In this document: one piece after another, positions 25,649-32,951 of the stretch
How positions within the stretch are numbered: position 1 is the first letter of the stretch
Layout of the letters: each line of letters starts with the position of its first letter
Source: Bacillota bacterium
Lineage (GTDB): Bacteria > Bacillota > Clostridia > Lachnospirales > Lachnospiraceae
Direction of reading: 5' to 3'
Length of the DNA stretch: 64,000 nucleotides
Assembly: GCA_023420085.1 (NCBI GenBank)
Contig: JAEZWQ010000036.1
Span: 62,001 to 126,000 of the forward strand
The notes under the pieces: generated by a model
The model's input: the letters and a program-made list of their open reading frames with translations, nothing else
Databases searched by the model: none
What the model was told of the DNA's origin: nothing
Made by a program: the position numbers and the translations under genes

Positions 25649-26785
25649 ATGAAAACTAATACTAAACTATTGCATGATTATCCTGTAGTAGATGCTTATA
25701 CAGGTGCCTCTTCGATACCTATATATCAAACATCTACTTTTAACCAAAAAAAATTATATGATGAAAATGTTTCATACACATATACAAGATTTGGTAATCC
25801 AACTGTTGATTCATTAGAAGAAGCTTTTAAATCTCTACTAAATGCTGATTATGCTATATCATTTGCTTCAGGTATGGCTGCTATATCTAATGTTTTAATG
25901 TTACTTAATTCTGGTGAACATGCAATTTTACCTCTTGAAGTTTATGGTGGTACCTGTCAATTTGTTACTAAGGTTTTACCAAATTATAATATTCAAGTTA
26001 GTTTTGTTGATATGTCAAATCTACAAGAAATAGAAAAAAATATAAAAGATAATACAAGAATGCTATATATTGAAACGCCTTCAAATCCTCTTTTAAAAAT
26101 TTCTGATATAAAAGGTATAGTTGATATAGCAAAAAAATATAACCTTCTAACAGCAGCTGATAATACATTTATGACACCTCTTTATCAATTCCCACTTGAA
26201 CTTGGTGTTGATATTGTAATTGAAAGTGTAACCAAATTTATAAATGGTCATAGCGATGTTTTAGCAGGTTTGGCAGTTACTAATAATAAAGATTTGGCTG
26301 ATAAACTTAGATTATTTCAAAAAAACTTTGGTGCAATTTTAGGTGTAGAAGATGCATGGCTTATTCTTCGTGGTATGAAAACATTAGGTATAAGACTTGA
26401 TAGAAGTGTTCAAAATGCACAAGTTCTAGCTGCTTATCTAAGTAAGCATCCAAAAATAAAAACTGTTTATTATCCAGGTCTTCAAACTCATATTAATCAT
26501 GATCTTCACATGAAACAAGCTTTAAATGGTGGTGCAGTATTATCTTTTGAATTTTATAAAAAAGAAGATATGCTTTCATTTGCAGAAAAAATATCAATTC
26601 CTCTTTTAGCTGTAAGTCTTGGTGGAGTTGAATCTATTGTTTCACACCCTGCTACAATGTCTCATGCTTGTTTAAGTCCAGAAGAGAGGCTTGAACAAGG
26701 AGTGACTGATGAACTTCTTAGATTATCTTGTGGTATAGAAGATGTTGAAGATCTTATAGCAGACTTTGAACAAGCTTTAAATTAA
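25649..26785 (+). CDS. Cys/Met-metabolism PLP-dependent enzyme (cystathionine gamma/beta-lyase-like)
   Basis: Fold-type I PLP enzyme of 378 residues that breaks C-S bonds of sulfur amino acids. The Schiff-base lysine is Lys196 in ESVTKFINGHSDV. The phosphate-binding SGMAAI segment, the LEVYGGT tyrosine region (near residue 99) and TPSNPLLKI are family features. The YGGT sequence resembles cystathionine lyases/synthases rather than methionine gamma-lyase, which usually has a cysteine there. It is the last gene of the hydrolase-permease-lyase operon and is followed by a large hairpin. Possible products are cysteine, homocysteine or hydrogen sulfide plus ketoacid; specificity needs an assay. Confidence 0.88.
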   Translation: MKTNTKLLHDYPVVDAYTGASSIPIYQTSTFNQKKLYDENVSYTYTRFGNPTVDSLEEAFKSLLNADYAISFASGMAAISNVLMLLNSGEHAILPLEVYGGTCQFVTKVLPNYNIQVSFVDMSNLQEIEKNIKDNTRMLYIETPSNPLLKISDIKGIVDIAKKYNLLTAADNTFMTPLYQFPLELGVDIVIESVTKFINGHSDVLAGLAVTNNKDLADKLRLFQKNFGAILGVEDAWLILRGMKTLGIRLDRSVQNAQVLAAYLSKHPKIKTVYYPGLQTHINHDLHMKQALNGGAVLSFEFYKKEDMLSFAEKISIPLLAVSLGGVESIVSHPATMSHACLSPEERLEQGVTDELLRLSCGIEDVEDLIADFEQALN

Positions 26786-26797
26786 TTAAATATATTC

Positions 26798-26888
26798 AAA
26801 AACTCCTTACTTTGAGGTGAATCCAAAAATTTAGACCTAAAATCTAACGAATGAAGGTAAATTCACTTCTATATAGCAAGGAGTTTTT
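26798..26888 (+). terminator. Composite hairpin terminator after the PLP-lyase operon
   Basis: Outer stem AAAAACTCCTT with AAGGAGTTTTT encloses inner pairings (GTGAAT with ATTCAC, and TAGA with TCTA). A T5 run ends the structure. It has the same architecture and partial sequence similarity to the element at 56530-56624. Confidence 0.8.
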
Positions 26889-26960
26889 CTTATCTATAAA
26901 TATTCTTAATTATTTTTATTTTTTCTTATTATTATTCAAGCCTTTATAATATCCATTTAT

Positions 26961-26989
26961 TTGAAAAATGCCCTAAAATATAGTAAAAT
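26961..26989 (+). promoter_or_regulatory. Sigma-A promoter of dnaA
   Basis: TTGAAA, 17-base spacer, TAAAAT, with expected transcription start near 26996 and the dnaA ATG at 27021. The TTG of the -35 hexamer is in frame with dnaA and could be mistaken for a start codon. Confidence 0.65.
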
Positions 26990-27020
26990 AGTAATAATAA
27001 ACATGTATGGAAAAGGTATT

Positions 27021-28358
27021 ATGGACTTAAAACTAAAATTAATAAAAGACAATTGGAATAATATTTTAGAAAAGCTTGTAAATGAATATAATATATCAGA
27101 TATACAAATAAAAAATTGGTTATCACCTCTAACGCCAGTAAAATATGAGGATGATAAACTTTATTTTTATTTTGAAAATAAAGAATATCTTGATGTACTT
27201 TATACAAAATATCAACTTATTTTAAAAACTATAATAAGTGAAGATTTCTTCCCATGTGACATAGAATTTACAAGTGAAAACTATAAATATAATAACAACA
27301 ATAAAAATATAAATAATAATCTAATATCTAAATATACCTTTGAAAATTTTATAGTTGGAGATAATAATAACTTAGCATTCTCTTCAGCTTATAGTGTTGC
27401 TAAAAATCCTGGTCATGAGTATAATCCTTTATTTATTTATGGCGGACCAGGACTTGGTAAGACACATATAATGAATGCTATAGCTCATAAAGTACTAGAA
27501 TTATATCCTGAAAAAAGAGTTTTATTTATACCTAGCGAATCTTTTACTAATGAGGTTATTGAATCTATAAGAAGTGGAAATAAAATTGCAAAAGAATTTA
27601 GAGAAAAATATAGAAATAATGTTGATGTTCTTTTGATAGATGATATTCAATTTTTGATTGGAAAAGATAAGACTCAAGAAGAATTTTTTCATACTTTTAA
27701 TTCTCTTTATTCTGCTAATAAACAAATAGTTATAAGCTCAGATAAATCACCATCTGAACTTAAAGGATTAGAAGATAGATTAATTTCAAGATTTCATTCT
27801 GGCTTAACAGTAGATATTCAAGCACCAAATTACGAAACTAGAATGGCTATTCTTAAATTATTTCAAGAAAAATTTGAAACAAACTTTTCAAATGAAATAT
27901 TAAATTATATTGCAAGTAATATAACTACTAGTATAAGACACTTAGAAGGTGCTCTTAATACATTAAAAGCTCATACTTCTGTTAATAATAATTCACCAAA
28001 TTCTATTTCTTTAATAGATGCAAAATATTTTTTAAAAAATTATATTGATCCTAATCTAAATAAAGAAATTAGTATAGATTTAATAATTGATACTGTAGCT
28101 GAACATTTTAAAGTTGATAGTAAAAGTGTAAGAGGTTCTTCAAAGAAAAAAGAGATTGTAAAACCTAGGCATATATCTATTTATTTATGCCTTCAACTTA
28201 CAGATTTAACTCAAACTGAAATTGGACAAGCTTTTGGTGGTAGAGATCATTCAACTATTTCTAATGCAAGAGATAAAATTACACAAGAAATCAACAGAAA
28301 TAAATCTTTAGAAAATGACATAAATACAATAATTAAGAAGATAAATCCACATATATAA
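27021..28358 (+). CDS. dnaA: Chromosomal replication initiator protein DnaA
   Basis: AAA+ initiator that binds DnaA boxes and opens oriC. Starting at 27021 the protein is 445 residues, matching Bacillus DnaA. It contains Walker A GGPGLGKTH, Walker B VLLIDDIQFL, arginine-finger region SRFHSGLTVDI, and the domain IV signature GGRDHSTI for DnaA-box recognition. The ATG at 27021 has GGAAAAGG seven bases upstream; earlier in-frame TTG (26961) and ATG (27003) overlap the predicted promoter or its start and are rejected. The oriC elements lie just downstream, between dnaA and dnaN. Confidence 0.97.
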   Translation: MDLKLKLIKDNWNNILEKLVNEYNISDIQIKNWLSPLTPVKYEDDKLYFYFENKEYLDVLYTKYQLILKTIISEDFFPCDIEFTSENYKYNNNNKNINNNLISKYTFENFIVGDNNNLAFSSAYSVAKNPGHEYNPLFIYGGPGLGKTHIMNAIAHKVLELYPEKRVLFIPSESFTNEVIESIRSGNKIAKEFREKYRNNVDVLLIDDIQFLIGKDKTQEEFFHTFNSLYSANKQIVISSDKSPSELKGLEDRLISRFHSGLTVDIQAPNYETRMAILKLFQEKFETNFSNEILNYIASNITTSIRHLEGALNTLKAHTSVNNNSPNSISLIDAKYFLKNYIDPNLNKEISIDLIIDTVAEHFKVDSKSVRGSSKKKEIVKPRHISIYLCLQLTDLTQTEIGQAFGGRDHSTISNARDKITQEINRNKSLENDINTIIKKINPHI

Positions 28359-28375
28359 ACAATCATTATTTATAG

Positions 28376-28384
28376 TTATCCACA
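28376..28384 (+). other. DnaA box (perfect consensus)
   Basis: TTATCCACA, identical to the consensus, inside the left arm and loop of a 13-bp inverted repeat directly after dnaA. Confidence 0.85.
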
Positions 28385-28543
28385 TAACTTGGATAACTAT
28401 AAAATTTGTTTTTATTGTATTCACAAATATTACTTTATAATTTTGTATTTTTTCATTTATTCATATTTTGTACACATAAATACATATTAATTTAACGTAG
28501 TTATTAGTAAATAAATATAAGTATTTATATATACTTTTTTTAG

Positions 28544-28552
28544 TTTTCCACA
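28544..28552 (+). other. DnaA box next to the DnaA-trio
   Basis: TTTTCCACA, one mismatch from consensus, located eight bases before the trinucleotide repeat. In Bacillus subtilis the boxes next to the trios load DnaA onto single-stranded DNA. Confidence 0.75.
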
Positions 28553-28560
28553 AATCAACA

Positions 28561-28584
28561 CTACTATTACTAATACTACTATAT
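28561..28584 (+). other. DnaA-trio element (oriC unwinding)
   Basis: Reading in threes: CTA CTA TTA CTA ATA CTA CTA TAT. The complementary strand therefore shows the 3'-GAT-5' type repeat described as the DnaA-trio, directly downstream of a DnaA box and upstream of AT-rich DNA. Arrangement and sequence match the known element closely. Confidence 0.8.
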
Positions 28585-28617
28585 AATTAATTAATAAATG
28601 ATAGATTGGAGCATCCA

Positions 28618-29724
28618 GTGAAAATAATTTTTAATAAACAAAGTTTGATTAATACACTTAATATTTCTTTGAAAGCTATTTCGAGTAGAACAACTGAAGA
28701 AATATTAAACTGTATTCATATAAGAGCTTACAATGAAATATATTTCACTACCAGTGATATGGAACTTTGGATAAAAACTAAGGTAGAAGGTCAGGTAATA
28801 AAAGAAGGTGAATTAGCTGTTAATGCTAAACTATTTTCAGATATTATAAAAAAATTACCTAATGATGAAGTATTATTTGAAGTCATTGATAAACAGGTTA
28901 TTATTTCTTCTGGAATAAGTAAATTTAAGATATCATATATAAATCTTAATGGTTATACGGATATTCCAGAAATTGATGAACAATTCCACATGAATGTTGA
29001 TAGTTTTTCATTTAAAGATATGATAAAGAAAACTATTTTCTGTATTTCACAATCTGAAAATTCTGGTTATGTAATGAACGGTGAATTTTTAGAGATAAGT
29101 AATAATACTATGAAATTAACAGCAATGGATGGTAGTAGGATAGGTATTAGTAAAAAAATACTTGAAAATAGTTATGAAGATAAGTCTTGTATAATTCCAG
29201 GTAAAACGCTTAATGAAATAAGTAAAATACTACCATCAGAAACATCTCAAATAATAGATATATACATTACTGACAATCATATTATGTTTAAATTTGATGA
29301 AACAATAATATTATCAAGATTGCTTTCAGGTAATTATATTAATATAAAGAAAATGTTATCAACAGATTATGAAATGAAAATAAGAATTAATAAAAATGAT
29401 TTTGTGGATACTGTTGATAGAGCTATGTTATTAATTAGAGATTCAAATATTCAACCACTTATAATAGACATTTCAGATGATATGAAATTAAGATTAAAAA
29501 GTAATTTAGGTGAAATGAATGAATCTATTAGTATAGAAAAATTTGATGATAATGAAATAAAAATTGGTGTTAACCCTAAATTTTTATTAGAATCGTTAAG
29601 AGTAATAGAAGATGAAGATATATCTATATACTGTATTAATCGTATAGCACCAATTTTTATAAAAGATGATGAAGAAAATTATATCTATATTCTTTTACCT
29701 GTTAATTTTATTGAAGAGGAATAG
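28618..29724 (+). CDS. dnaN: DNA polymerase III beta subunit (sliding clamp)
   Basis: Ring-shaped processivity clamp, 368 residues from the GTG at 28618. The GTG is chosen because TTGGAG lies at correct distance and the product then begins MKIIFNKQSL, as in other clamps; the in-frame TTG at 28606 overlaps that ribosome binding site. Three clamp repeats are expected across the length; recognisable stretches include the ISKILPSE segment and the C-terminal APIFIKDD with YILLPVN. It is followed two bases later by yaaA. Confidence 0.96.
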   Translation: MKIIFNKQSLINTLNISLKAISSRTTEEILNCIHIRAYNEIYFTTSDMELWIKTKVEGQVIKEGELAVNAKLFSDIIKKLPNDEVLFEVIDKQVIISSGISKFKISYINLNGYTDIPEIDEQFHMNVDSFSFKDMIKKTIFCISQSENSGYVMNGEFLEISNNTMKLTAMDGSRIGISKKILENSYEDKSCIIPGKTLNEISKILPSETSQIIDIYITDNHIMFKFDETIILSRLLSGNYINIKKMLSTDYEMKIRINKNDFVDTVDRAMLLIRDSNIQPLIIDISDDMKLRLKSNLGEMNESISIEKFDDNEIKIGVNPKFLLESLRVIEDEDISIYCINRIAPIFIKDDEENYIYILLPVNFIEEE

Positions 29725-29725
29725 T

Positions 29726-29941
29726 ATGGAAATTTTTATTAAAGATGAATTTATAAAATTAGGACAGGCTTTAAAATTAGCTAATGTAGTCTCTAGTGGT
29801 ATAGAAGCAAAGATTTTGATAACTGGTGGAGATGTATATGTTAATGATGAGCAGGAGTTAAGAAGAGGCCGTAAGTTAAGAAATGGTGATATAGTTAGAT
29901 ATAATAATACTTCATTTATTATTAAAAATGAAAATAGATAG
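29726..29941 (+). CDS. yaaA: S4-domain RNA-binding protein YaaA
   Basis: A 71-residue protein that is essentially one S4 RNA-binding domain, with LGQALKLANVVSSGIEAK, VYVNDEQELRRGRKL and GDIVRY in the expected order. Proteins of this kind sit between dnaN and recF in Firmicutes and have been linked to ribosome assembly. The start is the ATG at 29726, one base after the dnaN stop; a longer reading from 29666 would lie inside dnaN and is rejected. It overlaps recF by 14 bases. Confidence 0.93.
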   Translation: MEIFIKDEFIKLGQALKLANVVSSGIEAKILITGGDVYVNDEQELRRGRKLRNGDIVRYNNTSFIIKNENR

Positions 29942-31022
29942 ATTAAAACTAATAAATTTTAGAAATTATAAAGAATTAGATGTTTTTTTTGATAAGGAAA
30001 CAAATATATTTTTTGGTGACAATGCTCAAGGTAAAACTAATATTTTAGAAGCAATATATATTTTATCTACAACAAAGTCACTTAGGGGTGCTTTAGATAA
30101 AGAAATGGTGAAATTTAATGAAAAAGAATCATTTATACATGGATACTTTGCAGATGATGAAATTTCACTAAAATTAGATATAGAACTCAATAAATCTAGA
30201 GGGAAAAAAGCTTTCATTAATAATATACCAGCAAAAAAATTAAATGAATTAGTAGGGCTTGTTAATATAATAGTATTTTCACCTGAAGATTTAAATATAA
30301 TAAAATCTTCACCTGGAAAAAGAAGAAGTTTTATGGATATTGAGTTATGTCAAATAAGTAAAATTTATATGAATAACCTTAGTTACTATAAAAAAATTTT
30401 AGAGCATAGAAACAAATTATTGAAAGAAATATCTATAAGTAAAGATAAAAAATTAATAGAAACATTAGATATTTGGGATATTCAACTTGCTAAATATGGA
30501 AGTGAAATAATTAAAGAGAGAAAAAAGTTTTTAAAACAAATTAACGAGATTGCTATTAATTTACACAAAAAAATTACAAATAATGAAGAAGAAATAAAGA
30601 TTATTTATTCTATGAATGTAGACGAAAATAGTTTTTATGATGAATTGAAAAAGAATAGAAATAAAGATATAAAAACAACTATAACCAATATTGGACCTCA
30701 TAGGGATGATATTGAGTTTTTTATAAATGATATTGAAGTTAAATCTTATGGATCACAGGGACAACAAAGAACAGTTGCACTTGTACTTAAATTATCTGAA
30801 ATAAAGATGGTAAAAGATATATTTAATAAAGATGCTATTTTATTGCTTGATGATGTTCTTAGTGAGTTAGATAGAAAAAGACAAACTATACTTCTAGATA
30901 TGGTAAACAGTAGTCAAACATTCATAACTTGTACAGGTATGGAAGAATTTATTGAAAGTAAAATTGAAAATAAAAAAATATATAAAGTTACTAATGGAAG
31001 TATAGAAGAGATTAGGAGGTAG
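29928..31022 (+). CDS. recF: DNA replication and repair protein RecF
   Basis: SMC-like ATPase that loads RecA at single-strand gaps with RecO and RecR, 364 residues. Walker A is FGDNAQGKTNILEAIY near residue 33, the ABC-type signature lies in SYGSQGQQRTVAL, and Walker B is LLLDDVLSELD. It overlaps yaaA by 14 bases and ends one base before gyrB. The small extracellular-matrix gene remB found here in Bacillus is absent. Confidence 0.96.
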   Translation: MKIDRLKLINFRNYKELDVFFDKETNIFFGDNAQGKTNILEAIYILSTTKSLRGALDKEMVKFNEKESFIHGYFADDEISLKLDIELNKSRGKKAFINNIPAKKLNELVGLVNIIVFSPEDLNIIKSSPGKRRSFMDIELCQISKIYMNNLSYYKKILEHRNKLLKEISISKDKKLIETLDIWDIQLAKYGSEIIKERKKFLKQINEIAINLHKKITNNEEEIKIIYSMNVDENSFYDELKKNRNKDIKTTITNIGPHRDDIEFFINDIEVKSYGSQGQQRTVALVLKLSEIKMVKDIFNKDAILLLDDVLSELDRKRQTILLDMVNSSQTFITCTGMEEFIESKIENKKIYKVTNGSIEEIRR

Positions 31023-31023
31023 C

Positions 31024-32940
31024 ATGAATAAAGAGTATGGAGCTGATGATATACAAATACTAGAGGGTCTTGAAGCTGTTAGAAAAAGACCAGGAATGTA
31101 TATTGGATCTACATCAATTCGTGGACTACATCATTTAGTATATGAAATTGTTGATAATGCTGTTGATGAAGCCTTAGCAGGATATTGTAGTAAAATAGAT
31201 ATAAAATTAAATAAAGATGGTTCTGTAACAGTAAAAGATAATGGTAGAGGTATACCGATAGGTATAAATCAAAAAGCAGGTATTCCAGCTGTAGAAGTTG
31301 TATTTACCATACTTCATGCAGGAGGAAAATTTGGTGGAAATGGCTATAAAGTATCAGGTGGATTACATGGTGTTGGTGCTTCTGTTGTTAATGCATTATC
31401 AAAATGGCTTGAAGTTGAAATATTTACTGAAGAAGGTATATATAAACAAAGATATGAATTAGGTAATTCTATGTACCCATTAAAAAGAATTTCAGATAAT
31501 AATAACAAAAATACGGGTACAAAAGTTACATTTATGCCAGATGATTCAATATTTGAAACTGTTGAATTTGATTATAGTACACTTAATAACAGATTTAGAG
31601 AAATGGCTTTTTTAACAAAAGGTCTTGAAATAAATGTGTATGATGATAGAAATGAAGAATTAAAAAGTTCATCATTTTATTATGAGGGTGGAATTAAACA
31701 ATTTGTTGAATATTTAAATGAATCAAGAGATAAATTATATAATGATGTTATATATTGTGAAGGAGTAAAAGATGATGTACAAGTTGAAGTAGCATTTCAA
31801 CATAATACAGCCTATAATGAAAACATTTATTCTTTTGTTAATAATATAACAACTCCTGAAGGGGGAACACATTTATCCGGTTTTAAAACTGCTTTAACCA
31901 GATCATTTAATGATTATGCTAGAAAAAATAAATTGTTAAAAGAAAATGAAGAAAATTTATCTGGAGAAGATTTAAGAGAAGGTATAACAGCAATAATTAG
32001 TGTAAAAATATCTGATCCACAGTTTGAAGGACAGACAAAACAAAAATTGGGAAATGTTGTAGCTAAGGGAGCTGTTGATAATGTATTCTCATCAAAATTA
32101 GAAGTTTATCTTGAGCAAAATCCAAATGTTGCTAAATCTATATGTGAAAAAGCTATATTAGCAAGAAGAGCTAGAGAAGCAGCAAGAAAAGCTAGAGAAA
32201 TAACTAGAAGAAAGTCGGCATTAGAATCGACAGCTCTACCAGGTAAACTAGCTGATTGTTCAGATAAAGACCCAATGAATTGTGAAATATATCTTGTCGA
32301 GGGTGATTCAGCAGGAGGTAGTGCAAAATTAGCAAGATCTAGGGAATATCAAGCTATTTTACCATTGAGAGGAAAAATATTAAATGTTGAAAAAGCTAGT
32401 ATAGATAAAATATATGCAAATGAAGAAATAAAAGCTATGATAACTGCATTTGGAACTGGAATTCATGAAGATTTTGATATAAGTAAATTGAGATACAATA
32501 AAATAATAATAATGACAGATGCCGATGTAGATGGATCTCACATATCAACTTTATTACTTACATTTTTTTATAGATTTATGCCAGAACTTATTAAAAAAGG
32601 ACATGTATATTTAGCACAACCACCTCTTTATATGGTAGAGAAAAATAAAAAAAGTTGGTACGCTTATGATGATAATGAATTAGAAAAGATATTAACTGAA
32701 ATTGGTAGAGATTCAAATAATAAGATACAAAGATATAAAGGTCTTGGTGAAATGGATGCTGATCAATTGTGGGATACCACTATGGATCCAGAAAATAGAG
32801 TTCTTATAAGAGTTAGCATAGATGATGAAGATAGTATAGAAGTTGATAAAACATTTAGAACTCTTATGGGAGATAATGTTGAGCCTAGACGTAAATTTAT
32901 AGAAGAAAGAGCTAAGTACGTTAGAAATCTTGATATATAG
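31024..32940 (+). CDS. gyrB: DNA gyrase subunit B
   Basis: ATPase and TOPRIM subunit of gyrase, 638 residues. It has the GHKL ATP-binding features (EIVDNAVDEALAGY, DNGRGIP, GLHGVGASVVNALS), the TOPRIM glutamate in EGDSAGGSAK, DADVDG, and the C-terminal KGLGEMDADQLW. It lies 11 bases upstream of gyrA. The quinolone-related positions in the EGDSAGGS and LRGKILNVEKA segments look wild type. Confidence 0.97.
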   Translation: MNKEYGADDIQILEGLEAVRKRPGMYIGSTSIRGLHHLVYEIVDNAVDEALAGYCSKIDIKLNKDGSVTVKDNGRGIPIGINQKAGIPAVEVVFTILHAGGKFGGNGYKVSGGLHGVGASVVNALSKWLEVEIFTEEGIYKQRYELGNSMYPLKRISDNNNKNTGTKVTFMPDDSIFETVEFDYSTLNNRFREMAFLTKGLEINVYDDRNEELKSSSFYYEGGIKQFVEYLNESRDKLYNDVIYCEGVKDDVQVEVAFQHNTAYNENIYSFVNNITTPEGGTHLSGFKTALTRSFNDYARKNKLLKENEENLSGEDLREGITAIISVKISDPQFEGQTKQKLGNVVAKGAVDNVFSSKLEVYLEQNPNVAKSICEKAILARRAREAARKAREITRRKSALESTALPGKLADCSDKDPMNCEIYLVEGDSAGGSAKLARSREYQAILPLRGKILNVEKASIDKIYANEEIKAMITAFGTGIHEDFDISKLRYNKIIIMTDADVDGSHISTLLLTFFYRFMPELIKKGHVYLAQPPLYMVEKNKKSWYAYDDNELEKILTEIGRDSNNKIQRYKGLGEMDADQLWDTTMDPENRVLIRVSIDDEDSIEVDKTFRTLMGDNVEPRRKFIEERAKYVRNLDI

Positions 32941-32951
32941 TTAGGAGTTAT

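Larger units (their letters stand above)
28359..28617. other. oriC: oriC region (dnaA-dnaN intergenic)
   Basis: The 259-base AT-rich gap contains a perfect DnaA box (28376-28384), a near-perfect one (28544-28552), weaker one-mismatch boxes at 28417-28425 and 28468-28476, a DnaA-trio (28561-28584) and an AT-rich stretch. A 13-bp perfect inverted repeat (28369-28381 with 28391-28403) embeds the first box and may also terminate dnaA transcription. This is the standard position of the Gram-positive unwinding origin. Confidence 0.88.

Noticed and set aside
26961..27020. Longer dnaA with TTG start at 26961 or ATG at 27003
   Set aside because: The TTG is the -35 hexamer of a consensus promoter (TTGAAA-17-TAAAAT), and 27003 lacks a ribosome binding site. 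Starting at 27021 gives the normal DnaA length.
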